Assembly (NCBI GenBank): GCA_037953745.1 | Contig: JBAKBP010007938.1 | Location: forward strand, 1-64,000 | Source of the DNA: Lithodes maja | Lineage: Eukaryota; Arthropoda; Malacostraca; Decapoda; Lithodidae | DNA length: 64,000 bases | Direction: 5' to 3' | Shown: positions 10,240 to 21,984 of the stretch, piece by piece | Position numbering within the stretch: position 1 is the stretch's first letter | How the letters are laid out: each line of letters starts with the position of its first letter | Made by a program: the position numbers and the translations under genes | The notes under the pieces: generated by a model | Told to the model about the DNA's origin: nothing | The model's database searches: none | What the model saw: the letters and a program-made list of their open reading frames with translations, nothing else

Positions 10240-12189
10240 TTTTTTTTATTTATTTTTTATTAAGGTGACAGTTACAAAGTGGTGTACAATCTACCTTATT
10301 CTAGTTACATTGTAGTTTATCTTATTGTACCAGTACCTCCCTACAATCAACCTAGTTGTTCCCCAATTCGTCCCTCCGCCACGACCATTTCAAAGTCCAA
10401 GTCTCTCACTCTTGTCCTCTGTAGCGGGGAGGACCTTGTACCCCTGAGACATAGGAGTGCAGACCTGAGAAGAGAGAAAGAGAGCCGGCATCTCATCCAA
10501 GTTATGACTTGGCTTCTATGCTGGGCGCTTTTTCTCCGATATTTGTTCAGCTAATCTGGCATAGAAGACACTTGCAGAAGGTCCCATACCTCCCGACGAT
10601 GAGAAGACCAGAGGAGTAAAGCTTCCTTGATCCCTGTTCAAAATTCTTTCTTCATAAGCGCGTTTTTTCTCACTTTCGTTTCTCAAGTATGCCGCCTTGT
10701 GTCCTCGCTCACGATATGTTTGTGCTCTTGGGTTGAAGATTCTGATGTCGAAAAAAAGCCTGTTGTCCCCTCGTCCAAAAACCTCGAGCACTTACGTCCA
10801 CTCTTGCTTCATTTGAAGTATTTGCTGTATTGTGGGCCAAGCGCTGTCCGTCCATAGGCAGAAGTTCCGGTTCGATTCTGACATCATGGCACACCTCGTC
10901 CAGCATTTGTGCAGTGATGTCTCGTACTTCATCATGCCGGATACAGATGAATCCTCCTTTCTTACAGGTCATACAGTGGTCTGGGTTGTTTATTTCACCG
11001 CATGCACATTTCAGCGGCAGGTTCGAAACTGGCCACACATACCTCAAGGCTACGGCATCATTGAATTCTTGTTTATTTAAGCTGAAGCCTTTCTCCTTTA
11101 TTGGTAATGATGTGAGCCAATTTGAAGCCCCCGTGTCTTGTGCCATCTCAACTCTCATTTTTAGTTCTTCCCTACATCTGGTCTTAATTTGTTCTAGGCT
11201 ATGTTTCTGTCTCTCTTCTCTGCTCTTTGTAATTTCCTGTCTTGCATTTCGTTGTTCCTCTTCGTCCACCTCATCATTTTCATTTTGCTCCCGTATTTTT
11301 TCTGTCAGAGACGTAGTAAGTTTAAGGGAATTTTGGTACTCCTGTAGTGCCGCCTCCACTGGGTTTATGATCCCCATACCTCCGAACCTTGGCGGAAGAG
11401 CTAATAGATCTCTTAGCTCTTGCGTGACGCCTTCCATCTCTGTTAAGGCCGGTATGAATGTTCCTCTGATTGCTTCTTCAAGCGGTTGGAGCATCTGTCT
11501 AATGCCAGGCACTGTTCTCATAAGAAAGGTCCATCTGTGCTTAACACCATATGTGAAGGCAGTATATGCAGCATGTGGTTCAGATTTCGCAATGTCTGCC
11601 AGGGTTTTCACTTCCTTTACCCACTCCGCTACCTTTTTTTCGCACATAGTCTCTCTTGCATTCTTCTGTGCCTATTACTGCTCCCAAATGGCGTTGACCC
11701 TCCTTTGTAATCTTCACTCCTGTCCCATCAAAAGTCCGCACCGCTTCTTCATACTTGTTTTCTTTCACTATTAGTACAGATTTACTAGCATTCGGATGGT
11801 ACCCAATGGCTTTGCCTACCGATTGTACTCTCCGCCACCATTCTTTGAGATCCCCTATTTTTCCTGCACCTGCGAGGTCATCTGCATACGCCACTTGTTT
11901 CACTCGGGTTACCTCATGTTTTATTTTCTGCTGCAGAATTGATAGTGCCAGTGCGTACATTGCCATTGCCACTGGATCTCCTTGCGTTGTTCCTTCATTT
12001 GATTTGAGAATTTTCATTTCTTCCTTCTTTGTGCTTCCAACTATATACAGGTTAGCTGGCTCCTTCTAAGTATTTTCTATGTACTTTGCGATGCTCGGGC
12101 ATTTGATCTTGATCTTGTGAATAGCTGCCTCCCTATTAATGGTGTTAAAGGCATTTGTTGTATCCACTAGCAGTACCGCTTCACAATCT
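10240..12189 (-). mobile_element. LINE-B, 5'-truncated R2/NeSL-like retrotransposon
   Basis: An 11-bp duplication TACACTTACAT lies at 10229-10239 and 12190-12200. Reading the minus strand, the element begins inside the RT domain at 12189 and ends in an A-rich tail at 10240-10262. This is standard target-primed insertion with 5' truncation. Its protein layout (RT, CCHC, RHDE, then a possible restriction-like nuclease motif after the RT, and no upstream endonuclease left) resembles the R2/NeSL/CRE group. I infer that placement from motif order, not from an alignment. Confidence 0.85.
10347..12189 (-). pseudogene. LINE-B RT and C-terminal zinc/nuclease region, broken
   Basis: From 12189 the minus strand reads the RT palm (LLVDTTNAFN), an in-frame TAG at 12066-12068, EGTTQGDP near 12000 and YADD near 11880. 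A +1 frameshift lies in a 7-T run at 11634-11640. The next frame (10709-11647) carries a CxC...H...C cluster followed by GGFICIRHDEVRD, typical of the zinc knuckle before a restriction-like nuclease. A second +1 shift lies in the 7-A run at 10751-10757. Past it the frame reads FFDIRIFNP, then GSFTPLVFSSSGG and RLSFSLLRSALLCLRG, ending at TGA 10347-10349. This last part needs one further small frame change near 10510. Without the homopolymer indels and the TAG the frame would be nearly continuous. Confidence 0.85.
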
Positions 12190-12200
12190 TACACTTACAT

Positions 12201-12756
12201 ACACACAAACATAACAACATAATACAAATGGAAATCTACAGAAGGCCTATTGACCCCATCCTCCCTACATTCCTACGAATTCTTCCATACACTAACAAAT
12301 ATTTCTCATACACCCTATATCCAGAACACGTCATCTATATACAGCTACCTAAGAACATCTCCTACTATAACCTATATCCCCTACACTACATTTATCTTAT
12401 AGCTACCTAAGAACAACTCCCACTACAACCTGAGGCAATTTCCACACAGCTTTCATGGCTATATAATAATATGGAATTTTAAAATTGTACCATACTAATT
12501 TAGAAAAAAAATATACAATAAATACCTGTTGTAATGAAGGGCTATGTCGGACGCAACCATGTTAATTTTACCATCAAAGCTTAATTTATACTAGATCATT
12601 TTTGTGTTTGTCCTCCTATTGCGTAAACACGAGTCAAGCAAAATTATAATATGATAATTATAATAAAAAATATATAATAGAAAATAATATAAACATAATA
12701 TTTATTAAAAATACATTAGAAATAAGAAATATAATAATATACCGGTAATAATATAT
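12201..12756. other. AT-rich spacer, no gene seen
   Basis: Contains an imperfect local duplication around 12340-12430 (CAGCTACCTAAGAACA and TAGCTACCTAAGAACA) and AT-rich sequence. I see no motif, repeat family or coding signal that I can name. Confidence 0.6.
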
Positions 12757-12766
12757 ATATCATAAT

Positions 12767-13364
12767 CTATCTATCTTTTGCCCGACACCGTGATCCCCGA
12801 AGGGGTGGCCACGAACGAACCGTCCCCATGCACCTCTGTCCCCAGCCAATCGAAGCCCCTCCTCCCAACCAGCACCGCCTTTATCCATATACTTCCTCAA
12901 TCCATCCTTCCACCTCTCCTTCGGTCTACCTCTCACTCTCTGTCCTTCCACCTCGCTCTCGTACACCCTCTTGGTCATTCTCTCGCTTTCCATACGTTCC
13001 ATATGGCCGAACCATCTAAGTTGTTCCTTTTCACACTTTCCAGCACATCTACCTCCACACCACACATCCTTCTTACTTCATCATTCGTCTGTCTATCCCT
13101 CCATGTAACTCGGCACGCACTTCTTAAGTAACTAATTTCCACCGCTCTCACTCTTGGGCTGAGTCTTTCAACCAACGTCCATGCTTCGCTTCCGTAAGTC
13201 AGTGTCGGGATTACCACACTGTCATGCAAGGACTTCTTCACTTCCATACTGACCACCCTATTTCTTGTTACTGCTTTCAGCGTTCCTACAACCCTCTTCC
13301 CCTGTTGTACCCTCTCCCGCACTTCTTCATCCATAGTCCCATCTTTACTCAACACACTGCCCAG
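12767..13364 (-). mobile_element. 5'-truncated RTE-like LINE copy
   Basis: TSD ATATCATAAT at 12757-12766 and 13365-13374. The 3' end is a short (GATA)n tail followed inward by a conserved 3' end rich in CCCCGAAGGGG. The minus strand encodes the C-terminal third of an RTE-type RT: LGSVLSKDGTMDEE, SMEVKKSLHDSVVIPTLTYG, LRSACRVTWRDRQTN, then RWFGHMERM...RGRPKERW. A frame change occurs near 13010. The start is inside the RT, so this is a dead 5' truncation. A longer relative sits at 45057-46110. Confidence 0.9.
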
Positions 13365-13374
13365 ATATCATAAT

Positions 13375-13429
13375 ACAATCAAATAATAATAATACCAATA
13401 ACATCAATAATAATAACAAGAAACACATC
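13375..13429. repeat. (AAT)-rich tract
   Basis: Short run of AATAAT/AACAACA-type repeats separating the RTE copy from the next LINE remnant. Confidence 0.6.
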
Positions 13430-14290
13430 AGTAATAAAATAACAGACAACCAACAAATAATAGCAACAACAATACCCAACATACCTGGGTCCGCAAGCCG
13501 CACCCTCCCGTCCCTCCGACATTCTGGCTGACATCTGGAAAAAGTGGAACAAGAGTTACGAAGGAGAAATCATGTGTAGTTTTCTGTGGCAGCAATAACA
13601 AGTCCAGCCACAGGGTTACCAAAGACCCCCAAACCCGCAAGATTGCAGACTCGCTAACGTTAGCCACGAGATAATCGACACATTTTTGTATTCTATGTGA
13701 GTGAGCGAGACAAAAGGCAGAACTGCCTGTATCGAGTGCCTCCCCAAGAGTTGAAAGAGTGACAGGCCCAAAATCAAGGACGTTCGAGCCAAAATGCCAG
13801 GACACACTGAGTTTGAAGCAATTTAAGTCATAGGAAGAGGGAAAGACTGATTCTGGGAGAGAGTTCCAGAGCTCAGCAGTTGAATAGAAAAATAACTGAG
13901 AATAAAATTTCACTCTGGGGTTGGAGAGTTGCACAGAGTAGGGGTGGGATTGTGTTGCAAGACGGGTACTACGTACCCTACGTAGAGGAGGTGGTATACA
14001 CTGGGAGAGCTCTGAGGAACACTAATTATTGTAATAGCGGTAGAATAGTGAGAGAGATGCAACATTGCGGCGAAGAGAGAGAGACTGCAGAGAGTTGGTG
14101 AGTGGATGGGAGTTAATGATACAAAAGGCTTTCCTTTCTACTTTGTCTAGAAGTGCTTTGTGAGAGGATCCTCCCCACACATGCAAACAATATCGTACTC
14201 AATACATGGACGCACTGCATGGCCCTGTACAGAGCAAGAAGCTGTGCAGGGGTAAAGAATCCTCGGAAGCAGTTGAGCACACCCAGTTAC
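13430..14290 (-). pseudogene. Degenerate jockey/R1-type LINE, RT C-terminal part and tail
   Basis: Reading the minus strand from 14290, fragments of the usual post-RT region appear in order: FRGFFTPAQLLALYRA, SLSSPQCCISLT, then FYSQLFFYSTAELWNSLPES and YDLNCFKLSVSWHFGSN. Stops and frame changes interrupt it upstream of 13934. The tail beyond the coding part (FGPVTLSTLGEALDTG) recurs at 27340-27575, 28500-28640 and 8750-8815, so it is a dispersed family of LINE 3' ends. It is not a functional gene. Confidence 0.8.
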
Positions 14291-14660
14291 TGGGAAGCTG
14301 TTTTAGCATGTGCGGTCGCTTTGGATTGCGATAGTGATACCAAGTTAGGCCAGCTTACAATAGGCTAAACAAAGATAAGTTGAATTGACCAAGCTGAAAC
14401 CGTACGAGATGTAAATACGTTTCTTAAGTATTGTGAAACTTTAGTATTGTTTAAACTTGGGGTATACCGTGCCCTAGGAGTGCCCTGGGACCTTGACTGT
14501 GGCATGAAGAGTGTGTGTAATAATAATAAACGGTTTATTAAAGAATGGCAGCCTCATGAGCTGAAAATACACATTTTACAATTTAGTGGATGAACATGAG
14601 ATGTACAGATATGAGGATGGTAAGCTTAGTTTACAAACAAAATAAATAAATACAATAATG
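14291..14660. other. No gene recognised
   Basis: Ordinary composition, no matching repeat elsewhere in the window that I noticed, and no coding signal. Confidence 0.5.
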
Positions 14661-14664
14661 ATGC

Positions 14665-14872
<208 letters not shown>

Positions 14873-14896
14873 TATAATTATACTGTATATACGAGA

Positions 14897-15060
14897 GAGT
14901 GACCTAGTGTGACCCATGGTATCAACAGCTCCCAGGGGGTCACCATGGGGGCTCCTTTATGTATGTATGTATGTATGTATGTAAGATTGACCTAGTGTGA
15001 CCCACGGTATCAACAGCTCACCAGGGGGGTCCTTTGTACTCTGGCAGGGATCACGTGACC
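14897..15060. repeat. Imperfect direct duplication around a (TATG)n tract
   Basis: GACCTAGTGTGACCCATGG (14900) and GACCTAGTGTGACCCACGG (14989) both continue with TATCAACAGCTC and a GGGG-rich run. They are separated by a TATG/GTAT repeat (14958-14982). Confidence 0.8.
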
Positions 15061-15098
15061 TGCAGGAGGCACTGAAGGTCACCAACAACACCACAACA

Positions 15099-15295
15099 AG
15101 GAGGAGAAGGTGGAAGAATAGAACAGTAAAGAGAAATAACAATATAAAGAGGAAGAGGGTACAGTAACAGAGGATATGGAAGAAATGAACAAGAAATAGG
15201 ATGAACAACATACAGAAGAACAATAAAGAAGAAGGTGGAAGAATAGAACAGTAAAGGGGAAGAACGATATAAATAACAAGAGGGTAGAGGAAGGA
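15099..15295. repeat. Two-copy tandem repeat, about 127-bp unit
   Basis: GAAGGTGGAAGAATAGAACA occurs at about 15105 and 15232, each followed by GTAAAG and an AACAA...AGAGGGTA phrase. Purine-rich; the minus-strand open frames here are low complexity. Confidence 0.8.
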
Positions 15296-15410
15296 AGGGA
15301 TAAAGTTGTGGACACGAAATATAATAACAAAGATGGATGATAATGAGAAAAATATATTACAACAAACACTAAAATAACAAGGATAGTGAAATGCATGACC
15401 TTACTGTATA

Positions 15411-15413
<3 letters not shown>

Positions 15414-15471
<58 letters not shown>
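15414..15471. repeat. (GA)n microsatellite
   Basis: 58 bp of uninterrupted GA. Confidence 0.97.
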
Positions 15472-15473
<2 letters not shown>

Positions 15474-15587
15474 TTGCATAGTACAGTACAATCATGGCAG
15501 AACGCACACAATGCTATCCAACCTATCCTTAAGGGGGGTCACCAGCTTTTTTTTATCTTTCTTTCCCTGGCTTGTATCTATTAAGCC

Positions 15588-15812
15588 AACTGTTTTAAGA
15601 CGTTTATCTCCACCCAGGTGTCGATTTCTTCCTGGCGAGCGATAGCGAGCCAGCATTGTATGGAGAAATCCGGCTTTGCCGGACACATTCTTCTATCGAA
15701 AAATTTATAAATTTGCTTGGCTGTCAAAACAAAAATATATATATGCTGGTTCGCTACCGCTCACCAGGAAAATATTGACACCTGAATGGGGGTTAAATAT
15801 CTTAAAACAGTA
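15588..15812. mobile_element. Foldback-type MITE-A derivative
   Basis: The arms 15588-15655 and 15742-15812 are inverted copies of the MITE-A internal segment: CAGGTGTCGATTT, TCCTGGCGAGCGATAGCGAG on the left, and their complements (CTCACCAGGAAAATATTGAC) on the right. The centre holds a GGAAATCCGGCTTTGCCGGA palindrome. This is a hairpin made from one half of the family rather than a normal copy. Confidence 0.7.
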
Positions 15813-15930
15813 GACTGAATGGGGCCGAATGGATTCAAGCCAAAGAGAGAAGGAGAGGAAGAGAAAAAAAGCGAGGTGGGCTCCCTTAAAAAAGAAACCA
15901 TTTTCCCTCATATATACAGTAATTATTCAC

Positions 15931-15932
15931 AC

Positions 15933-15991
<59 letters not shown>
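15931..15991. repeat. (AC)n microsatellite
   Basis: Uninterrupted AC run of about 55 bp with a short imperfect start. Confidence 0.97.
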
Positions 15992-15995
<4 letters not shown>

Positions 15996-16199
15996 CATTC
16001 TTTCTCTTGGTCATATGCTGTACTTATAACTGTCTTGATTGTGTAACATTTGGTTAGAGCATATAAGTTCTCCATGTGATACCTTGGTTCCAATTATGGG
16101 AGAATCACATGCTTTCATTAATTTTATTTGGGGTGTTATTGGTGTTGAGAACGATGTTAACAATCTCTCGTATATAAATAGATAGATGTATATATTAAT

Positions 16200-16330
16200 A
16201 TATTTGTTCACCAACCAACTTCACTTCTATACTCAATTAATGAAATCAACAAATACATGTGGCACTCCAAGGACTCGAACCTAGGACACTCACACCGAAA
16301 TTACGCACACTTATGCATTATACTATTTTC
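16200..16330 (-). mobile_element. tRNA-derived SINE
   Basis: On the minus strand GTCCTAGGTTCGAGTCC contains a perfect RNA polymerase III B box (GGTTCGAGTCC). The upstream half is a decayed tRNA-like 5' region. The downstream body (CACATGTATTTGTTGATTTC) and tail match the copies at 24595-24730 and 24935-25045. It is not a tRNA gene: the acceptor and anticodon stems are not intact. Confidence 0.75.
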
Positions 16331-16552
16331 GTCTACCTCAAAATCTATTACATATGTCTACATTTGTGACTTTATGGATACCATAGTTTCAGGTGTTCCG
16401 AAGAAATGAAGCTTTTATGAGAGTATGATTGGCTCAAACTAATGGTCATGAATCACGCAGACTTTCTAGCCATTGAGTCATGGAGGCAAGTCAGTGGACG
16501 TATCTCAAGTATAACTCTCTCTCACATTCAAGCTCTCTCATATTCTAGCACT

Positions 16553-16554
<2 letters not shown>

Positions 16555-16619
<65 letters not shown>

Positions 16620-16668
16620 CTGCCTCGGTCATTTCCCGCATTCCCTCCTTTTTTTTTTTTTTTTTTTT
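16555..16668. repeat. (CT)n microsatellite and poly(T)
   Basis: CT run 16555-16615, then a T run 16651-16669. Confidence 0.97.
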
Positions 16669-16935
16669 TAAAGACCTCCGTCTACGTATTGTGAAAAACC
16701 TGTTATCCTCCGGCAAATTGTGGGGTTGAGTGAGTGAAGGGGGGGGACAGTGAATGAAGGAGGATACATGTTTTTCATAATAAGTGTTGCTAGCCCCAAA
16801 CAAGCGAGCAACTGTGGCTTTCAACCATCCGACACATCTCCTTTTATTTATGTGCATCACACATGTTACATACAAATAAAGTTTATGTTTTGTTTTACCC
16901 TACTGTGGAAAGACTACGGATACACCACTCCTGCC

Positions 16936-19900
16936 CGGGCGCATATTTCCGAAGTCGAGACTAGTATATATCACAGGGGAAATTAGGACCAATCAGAGGC
17001 CGCAGTGGCAGTGACGTCACCCACAAGGGGAGGAGCCAGTCTGTCTGTCTGTCTCTCTCTCTCTCTGGGTGAGGAGCCTGCCTGCCACTCGTTTGTTTTT
17101 CTCTCTCTCTGGTAAATAGAAGAAGTAAGTCACCTAGTATAACAAATGATCAATATTTATTCGCATAGTATCTGTCTAGATTAAATTAGCATCCAGAGTA
17201 CAAGATGTTATTCCCATTAATTATGGTTTTACTTGAAAGGCAATGAGTAAACAATGAAAATTTTGCGATTCTGGCATCTTTGGTCCCAAGATTTGAGGAG
17301 GAGGGTGTTGCCAGTTCTCCTTAGACAGTTAAATTGTTTCAAATAGTTCCTGTTTTATTTATCATTATCATTTAAATTTACATTCATGCACAACGTAAAT
17401 AAACTATAAATGGTCACTTTTCACTCTCTCTCTCCGCATATGTAATGATCTCATTCCATAATATTATGTATGTAGGCCTACAGATGTAGGCCTACAGATG
17501 TATGTCTGTATGTATGGATGTAAGTATACACTCAGGCACATACCCCATAGCTGGGGGTGGCTGAATCGAGACATAGACTAAGGGAATAAGTAAAGATCAA
17601 TGATAGGAGAGAAAGTGATAGATTGATATGAAGGGAATAACAAAATTCACAATTATATCTCATTGTACATCTGGAATCAGAGTCCAACCTTACATGTGAG
17701 TGTAACCTTTATGCCAAATGTCTCACTTCATATCGTATGGTTTCTTTATGTTCAGCGCCTTTCACGATAAAAATCGTTAATATTAGAGAACAGGCTCATT
17801 GAACTCATTGTTTTTTTGCTTAAAATCATTATTTGTTGTGTTCCCAGTGTCTTGATCAGGATTATTTGTAACATTGTGCTTTATTTAAAAATTACCTATT
17901 ATATTGGCTTAACGTACCGAGGGCGGCACAATATTGTACCGCCCTGGATATAATGGGGTTAAGAGGTGTTCAAGTAGCCCTAACCACTACTGTACTTATA
18001 TAAATATTCATTAACATTGTCACATCATAACATAACGACTACAATAAAAGTAATATTTAGCAAAATATAGAAATAGCTGTCATACATAAGAATAAAAGAA
18101 AATGGGAGTCTACAGAAAGTCGATTGGCTCACACCCAACCCTAATGGGGGACAATAACAAATTCGTCTGCTATTTTTCCCGCCTTTGGTTCACACCAACC
18201 TAAATTTGTTGCCATCGAGTGAATTGAATTTTAAAAATCTCAGTCATCAAAATATCACTGGATTTCTATAGTCATGAATGTTACAGACATATTACTCTAA
18301 CATTCTATTCAGTACATTGTCCAATATACAAAGTATTTATGATTAATAAAACATATTTGATTAGGCCCATAAAAACAACATGGCAGTCATTCGAAAAATA
18401 GTCCTGTTAATATTTTAATAAGATAGGTAGCCATGTCCTAAAATTAAAATTATATGTATAAAAACTCGAGATGAACTTATAAAATAATCGTCATTAGCCA
18501 CTTTACTGGATATTAGATTATACAATTATAAACTAGTTTCAGATCTGGCAAGCGCATCATAAATTGATGCCAGTGTTCGCTACCCATAATAGTCATTATA
18601 CGAAACTTCTCGGACAGTAAACATCTTTTCCCCACTTAACTTACTTTGTTAAATTTGACATTAGTTGTGCATCTATGTGCACATTAGCAGTAATGGTGGT
18701 AGATATTTGTTTCTCACGATGGAAATCTTAATATAATGTGGATTATAGTCTTAATAAAGGTAAAATTTTCAGTTATAGATTGTGTCGTGCGTGCGTGCGT
18801 GCGTGCGTGTGTGTGTATTCCAAGGTTGCCAGCGCACATCACATCTCCAAACTCGCCCAAAAGTAGCCCAATCACTTAATACCGCACAACAGACAATTTC
18901 AGATATTTTAATCCTATCACACACATTTTCTGATATGTTTATCTTTAACAGCCATGCATGCATGATACTATGAGTTCCCCAAATATAACTAGGCCTAGTC
19001 CCATATAGCCTACTGTATGAGTAGTGGCCTACGTGTCACATCATTTAAATATTAATGAAATACCACATACATTATTATCACAATCATGCACTCCTCAAAT
19101 CTGCATCAATGTCCCAATCCCCCCTCACAAACAATCACTTAATTAGGCTATTCAGTCACCACCACATAGGCTACCATACATGTATAGTACAACCAACAGA
19201 AAGCCATGATGAACGTTTGTATGAAATGTAGCCTAGCTATAGGCTACTCAACACTTGATACCTCTACAACTTTAATAGTATATAGAACCAGCCCAATTCC
19301 GCTTTCCTCAATGTTAGTTAGTTAGGATAATACTTCAGAGGCTATCCACCCCATCACACTGTAAATCAAGAATATAATATCGTTTGAAATGGAAACTCGC
19401 AAATCTACGCTTCTGAACGAATCCTAACTAGCCCAATGGTGCGAACAAAAGAAGACCTTGGCAACACTGTACGTATATCCCCGCCGCGGTCAGCTGACGA
19501 CCTAAACAATCGCCCGTGGAAAAGGCAGTGTTGTAATTTTTTTTGTCATCATCTTTTTCGAATTTCCTGCATCTCCACGTATGTAATTTGCTGCCTCTGT
19601 GTTCTATGACATTCTGATTCACATTGATTGATTTCCTGTCACTTGTCTAATAAGAAATATAGCCGGTAACATATTTAGCTGCCCGATTTGATAGTGGATT
19701 ATAAATTGGTAACTTAAAAGCGCACGATAGCTAGTTTTGTAGGAAAGAAACTATAGTGCGCAGGCGCAGACATTCAACCTGCCAAATTCTACAGCTACAG
19801 AATATAATACCGTATGTTCAGCCAATTTCTACTGAAACACGTACCGGTATTTGTTAGTAACTAAAAAGGAAGTAAATACAATACTTCAATGAGTATTAAA

Positions 19901-20741
19901 ATTTCGCCCAGCCTATTACACCACATTAGATGAAACTAAATTTCTTGTTCAGGAAGCTGATATTTATGTATCAAATTATGTTAATTATTATATATTCACT
20001 GCATTAACGAGTATATAACCATCATATTATGAATCTAGTAAAAATATACTACACAACTATGTGTCATAGATAGTTTAGAACTGTATTAAACCTCTTATAT
20101 CACGAAAACCATCAAAACACATCAATGGTGTATCACACACGATAGTCATTTGAATAAGACCCCCAGCGCCATCTGGATTTTTAGTCCGGTTTTTCCTCAT
20201 TATAAGGCCTAAGTAGCCTATAGGCCTAGGCCCAACTCACTAACACGTATCGTATAATTATATAGCCTACTAATTAGCCTTTGGCTCTACCTTATGCACT
20301 TAAACCATTAACTATTTCATAACATTTGATGCTTAATATATTTTGTACTATCTGATAATGTTAATGTGTTAATGACATTTAAAATAAAGTAATATATAGG
20401 CTATGTATATACTGTATATATAACCCTTTAGATATATGAGTGACTTAAGTTCCTTCTTGAAATTATCAGCACAGGTTAACTGCTCAAGTGTCACAGGAAT
20501 CAATATAGTTCGCCAGTGAAATAATATTGTGCCTTCTAAAATTGTCAAGGAATTTCTGTCCATGGCTGTGCAATACGCGTAATACGGTAGGCTACTCTTA
20601 TTTACTCATAACCATAACATAGCACAATCATAATGTATCCTTAATGTAGTTAATATATGAAATAACTTGTTTTACTAGGTGACTTACTTCTTCTATTTAC
20701 CAGAGAGAGAGAAACCAAAGAGAGGCAGGCAGGCTCCTCAC

Positions 20742-20776
<35 letters not shown>

Positions 20777-20888
20777 CAGACAGACTGGCTCCTCCCCTTG
20801 TGGGTGACGTCACTGCCACTGCGGCCTCTGATTGGTCCTAATTTCCCCTATGATATATACTAGTCTCGACTTCGGAAATATGCGGCCG
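16936..20888. mobile_element. 4-kb element bounded by about 205-bp inverted repeats, non-coding
   Basis: Left arm 16936-17140 and right arm 20676-20888 are inverted copies over about 205 bp, apart from CT/GA-run length differences. Shared blocks: GCATATTTCCGAAGTCGAGA, GACCAATCAGAGGCCGCAGT, GTGACGTCACCCACAAGGGG, GGTGAGGAGCCTGCCTGCC, GGTAAATAGAAGAAGTAAGT. Each arm reads inward as a promoter-like module: CCAAT box, palindromic CRE (TGACGTCA), GA-rich segment, then a GGTAAATAG that could be a splice donor. Inside, 17141-20675 has no frame longer than about 65 codons and no recognised domain. The most economical reading is a non-autonomous DNA transposon with long terminal inverted repeats. I could not find a convincing TSD. 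Confidence 0.75.
17141..20675. other. Interior of the long-inverted-repeat element
   Basis: AT-rich, mostly unique-looking sequence. 17515-17575 matches the dispersed ACTCAGGCACATA family also found near 560, 26440 and 27970. A GTGC/TGCG tract sits at 18787-18818. I recognise no gene, RNA or other repeat in the remaining 3.4 kb. Confidence 0.6.
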
Positions 20889-20945
20889 GGACGGGGAGGG
20901 GAGGGAGTAGGCCTACAGAGGTAGGGGATATCCTTCCTTCCTTCC

Positions 20946-21050
20946 TTTTTTTTTTTTTTTTTTTTCCCCTTGTGAAATTTATCATATTAATGACAAATAA
21001 GACCTTTATTATGTTTTCAGGGACAGTACAGCACAACGTGTCCCTCAATC

Positions 21051-21085
<35 letters not shown>
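20946..21085. repeat. Poly(T) and poly(A) tracts
   Basis: T run 20947-20965 and A run 21052-21085. They lie about 100 bp apart in opposite sense, so the sequence between them could be a retroposed fragment, but nothing identifies it. Confidence 0.8.
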
Positions 21086-21089
<4 letters not shown>

Positions 21090-21255
21090 AAATACGAAGG
21101 CAATTTTCCAGCTACGGACTTTTTCCAGCAACGGACTCGGTCTCCCCCCTATTAGTCCGTTAAATCGAGCGTCGACTGTACAAGATTTTTTTAAAGAATG
21201 GTCAAAATAATTATGTATTGGGATTTTTTTTTTTTTTTATATATAATGTGGTTGT

Positions 21256-21891
21256 TTAACCTCTGAAGTGCGCACGGGGGTAAATGAAAACGTCCCCCTG
21301 TGCTGACGTATTTGAGGTTTTTCGTCACTAAAATATTCATTGTACCATTAATAGCATTAATAATTATCCATATGCGCCTATTATGGGTTGATTATAAAGG
21401 TATTAACCTGAAACAACAATAAAACGAGTGAAAACAGCGTTTGGATGGTCAAAATCGGAGATATAGCCCGCGAGTTGTATAATCTATGGGTGAGGCAAAC
21501 TCCTTTCCCGCCAATTTCCCCCAAGGCCACTGAGACACAGTCGATCGATACTCTCTCTCTCTCTCTTGCACTCGATGGCCATCAGTGATGACAACACCCT
21601 GCTTGCAACTCGCTAATGTTAGCACGAAAATATACCTCAGAATAAGGGAATAATAGGGAAAATAGGTGATAACTGAGGAATAGGAGGAAAGTGGGGAAGG
21701 AGGGGAGGTAGAGGACTGAGATTTTGCATGGCCCAGGGGCCAAAAAAAAAAAAAATAAAAAAAAATAAAAAAATAAAAAAAAAAAATTTTTTCGATGTAA
21801 AAAGTTGATTTTTAGTTTTACTTACTCCAGAGAGTCTTCCCGCAGTCCGCCGGCCGAACTCTAAAGAGTCTTCCCGCAGTTCCCGGGTTAA
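21256..21891 (+). mobile_element. MITE-B copy 1, TTAA-flanked
   Basis: TTAA at 21256-21259 and 21888-21891. Left end CCTCTGAAGTGCGCACGGGG, right end GCAGTTCCCGGG. Interior landmarks shared with two other copies: GTCCCCCTGTGCTGACGTAT, GAGATATAGCCCGCGAG, GACACAGTCGATCGATACTC with a CT run, GGCCCAGGGGCC beside an A-rich tract, and CTTCCCGCAGTCCGCC. 636 bp, non-coding. TTAA targeting and C/G-rich ends suggest a piggyBac-dependent element. Confidence 0.88.
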
Positions 21892-21984
21892 GGGACGCTC
21901 TTTGAAGTAGAAAAATAAACAAAGCTACCATGATTTTTCGAATTGTATTACCCAAGAAAAAAATACTTTTTATGTTGACTCAAA

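Noticed and set aside
10830..11774. Plus-strand 314-codon open frame
   Set aside because: Antisense shadow of the LINE-B RT and zinc region, which has clear motifs on the minus strand.
15529..15796. Standard TTAA-flanked MITE-A copy
   Set aside because: The inverted arms run past the right TTAA, so the TTAA pair is probably incidental; kept instead as a foldback derivative.
16200..16330. tRNA gene on the minus strand
   Set aside because: The B box is perfect but no cloverleaf forms, and identical bodies recur at 24.6 and 25.0 kb, so it is a SINE.
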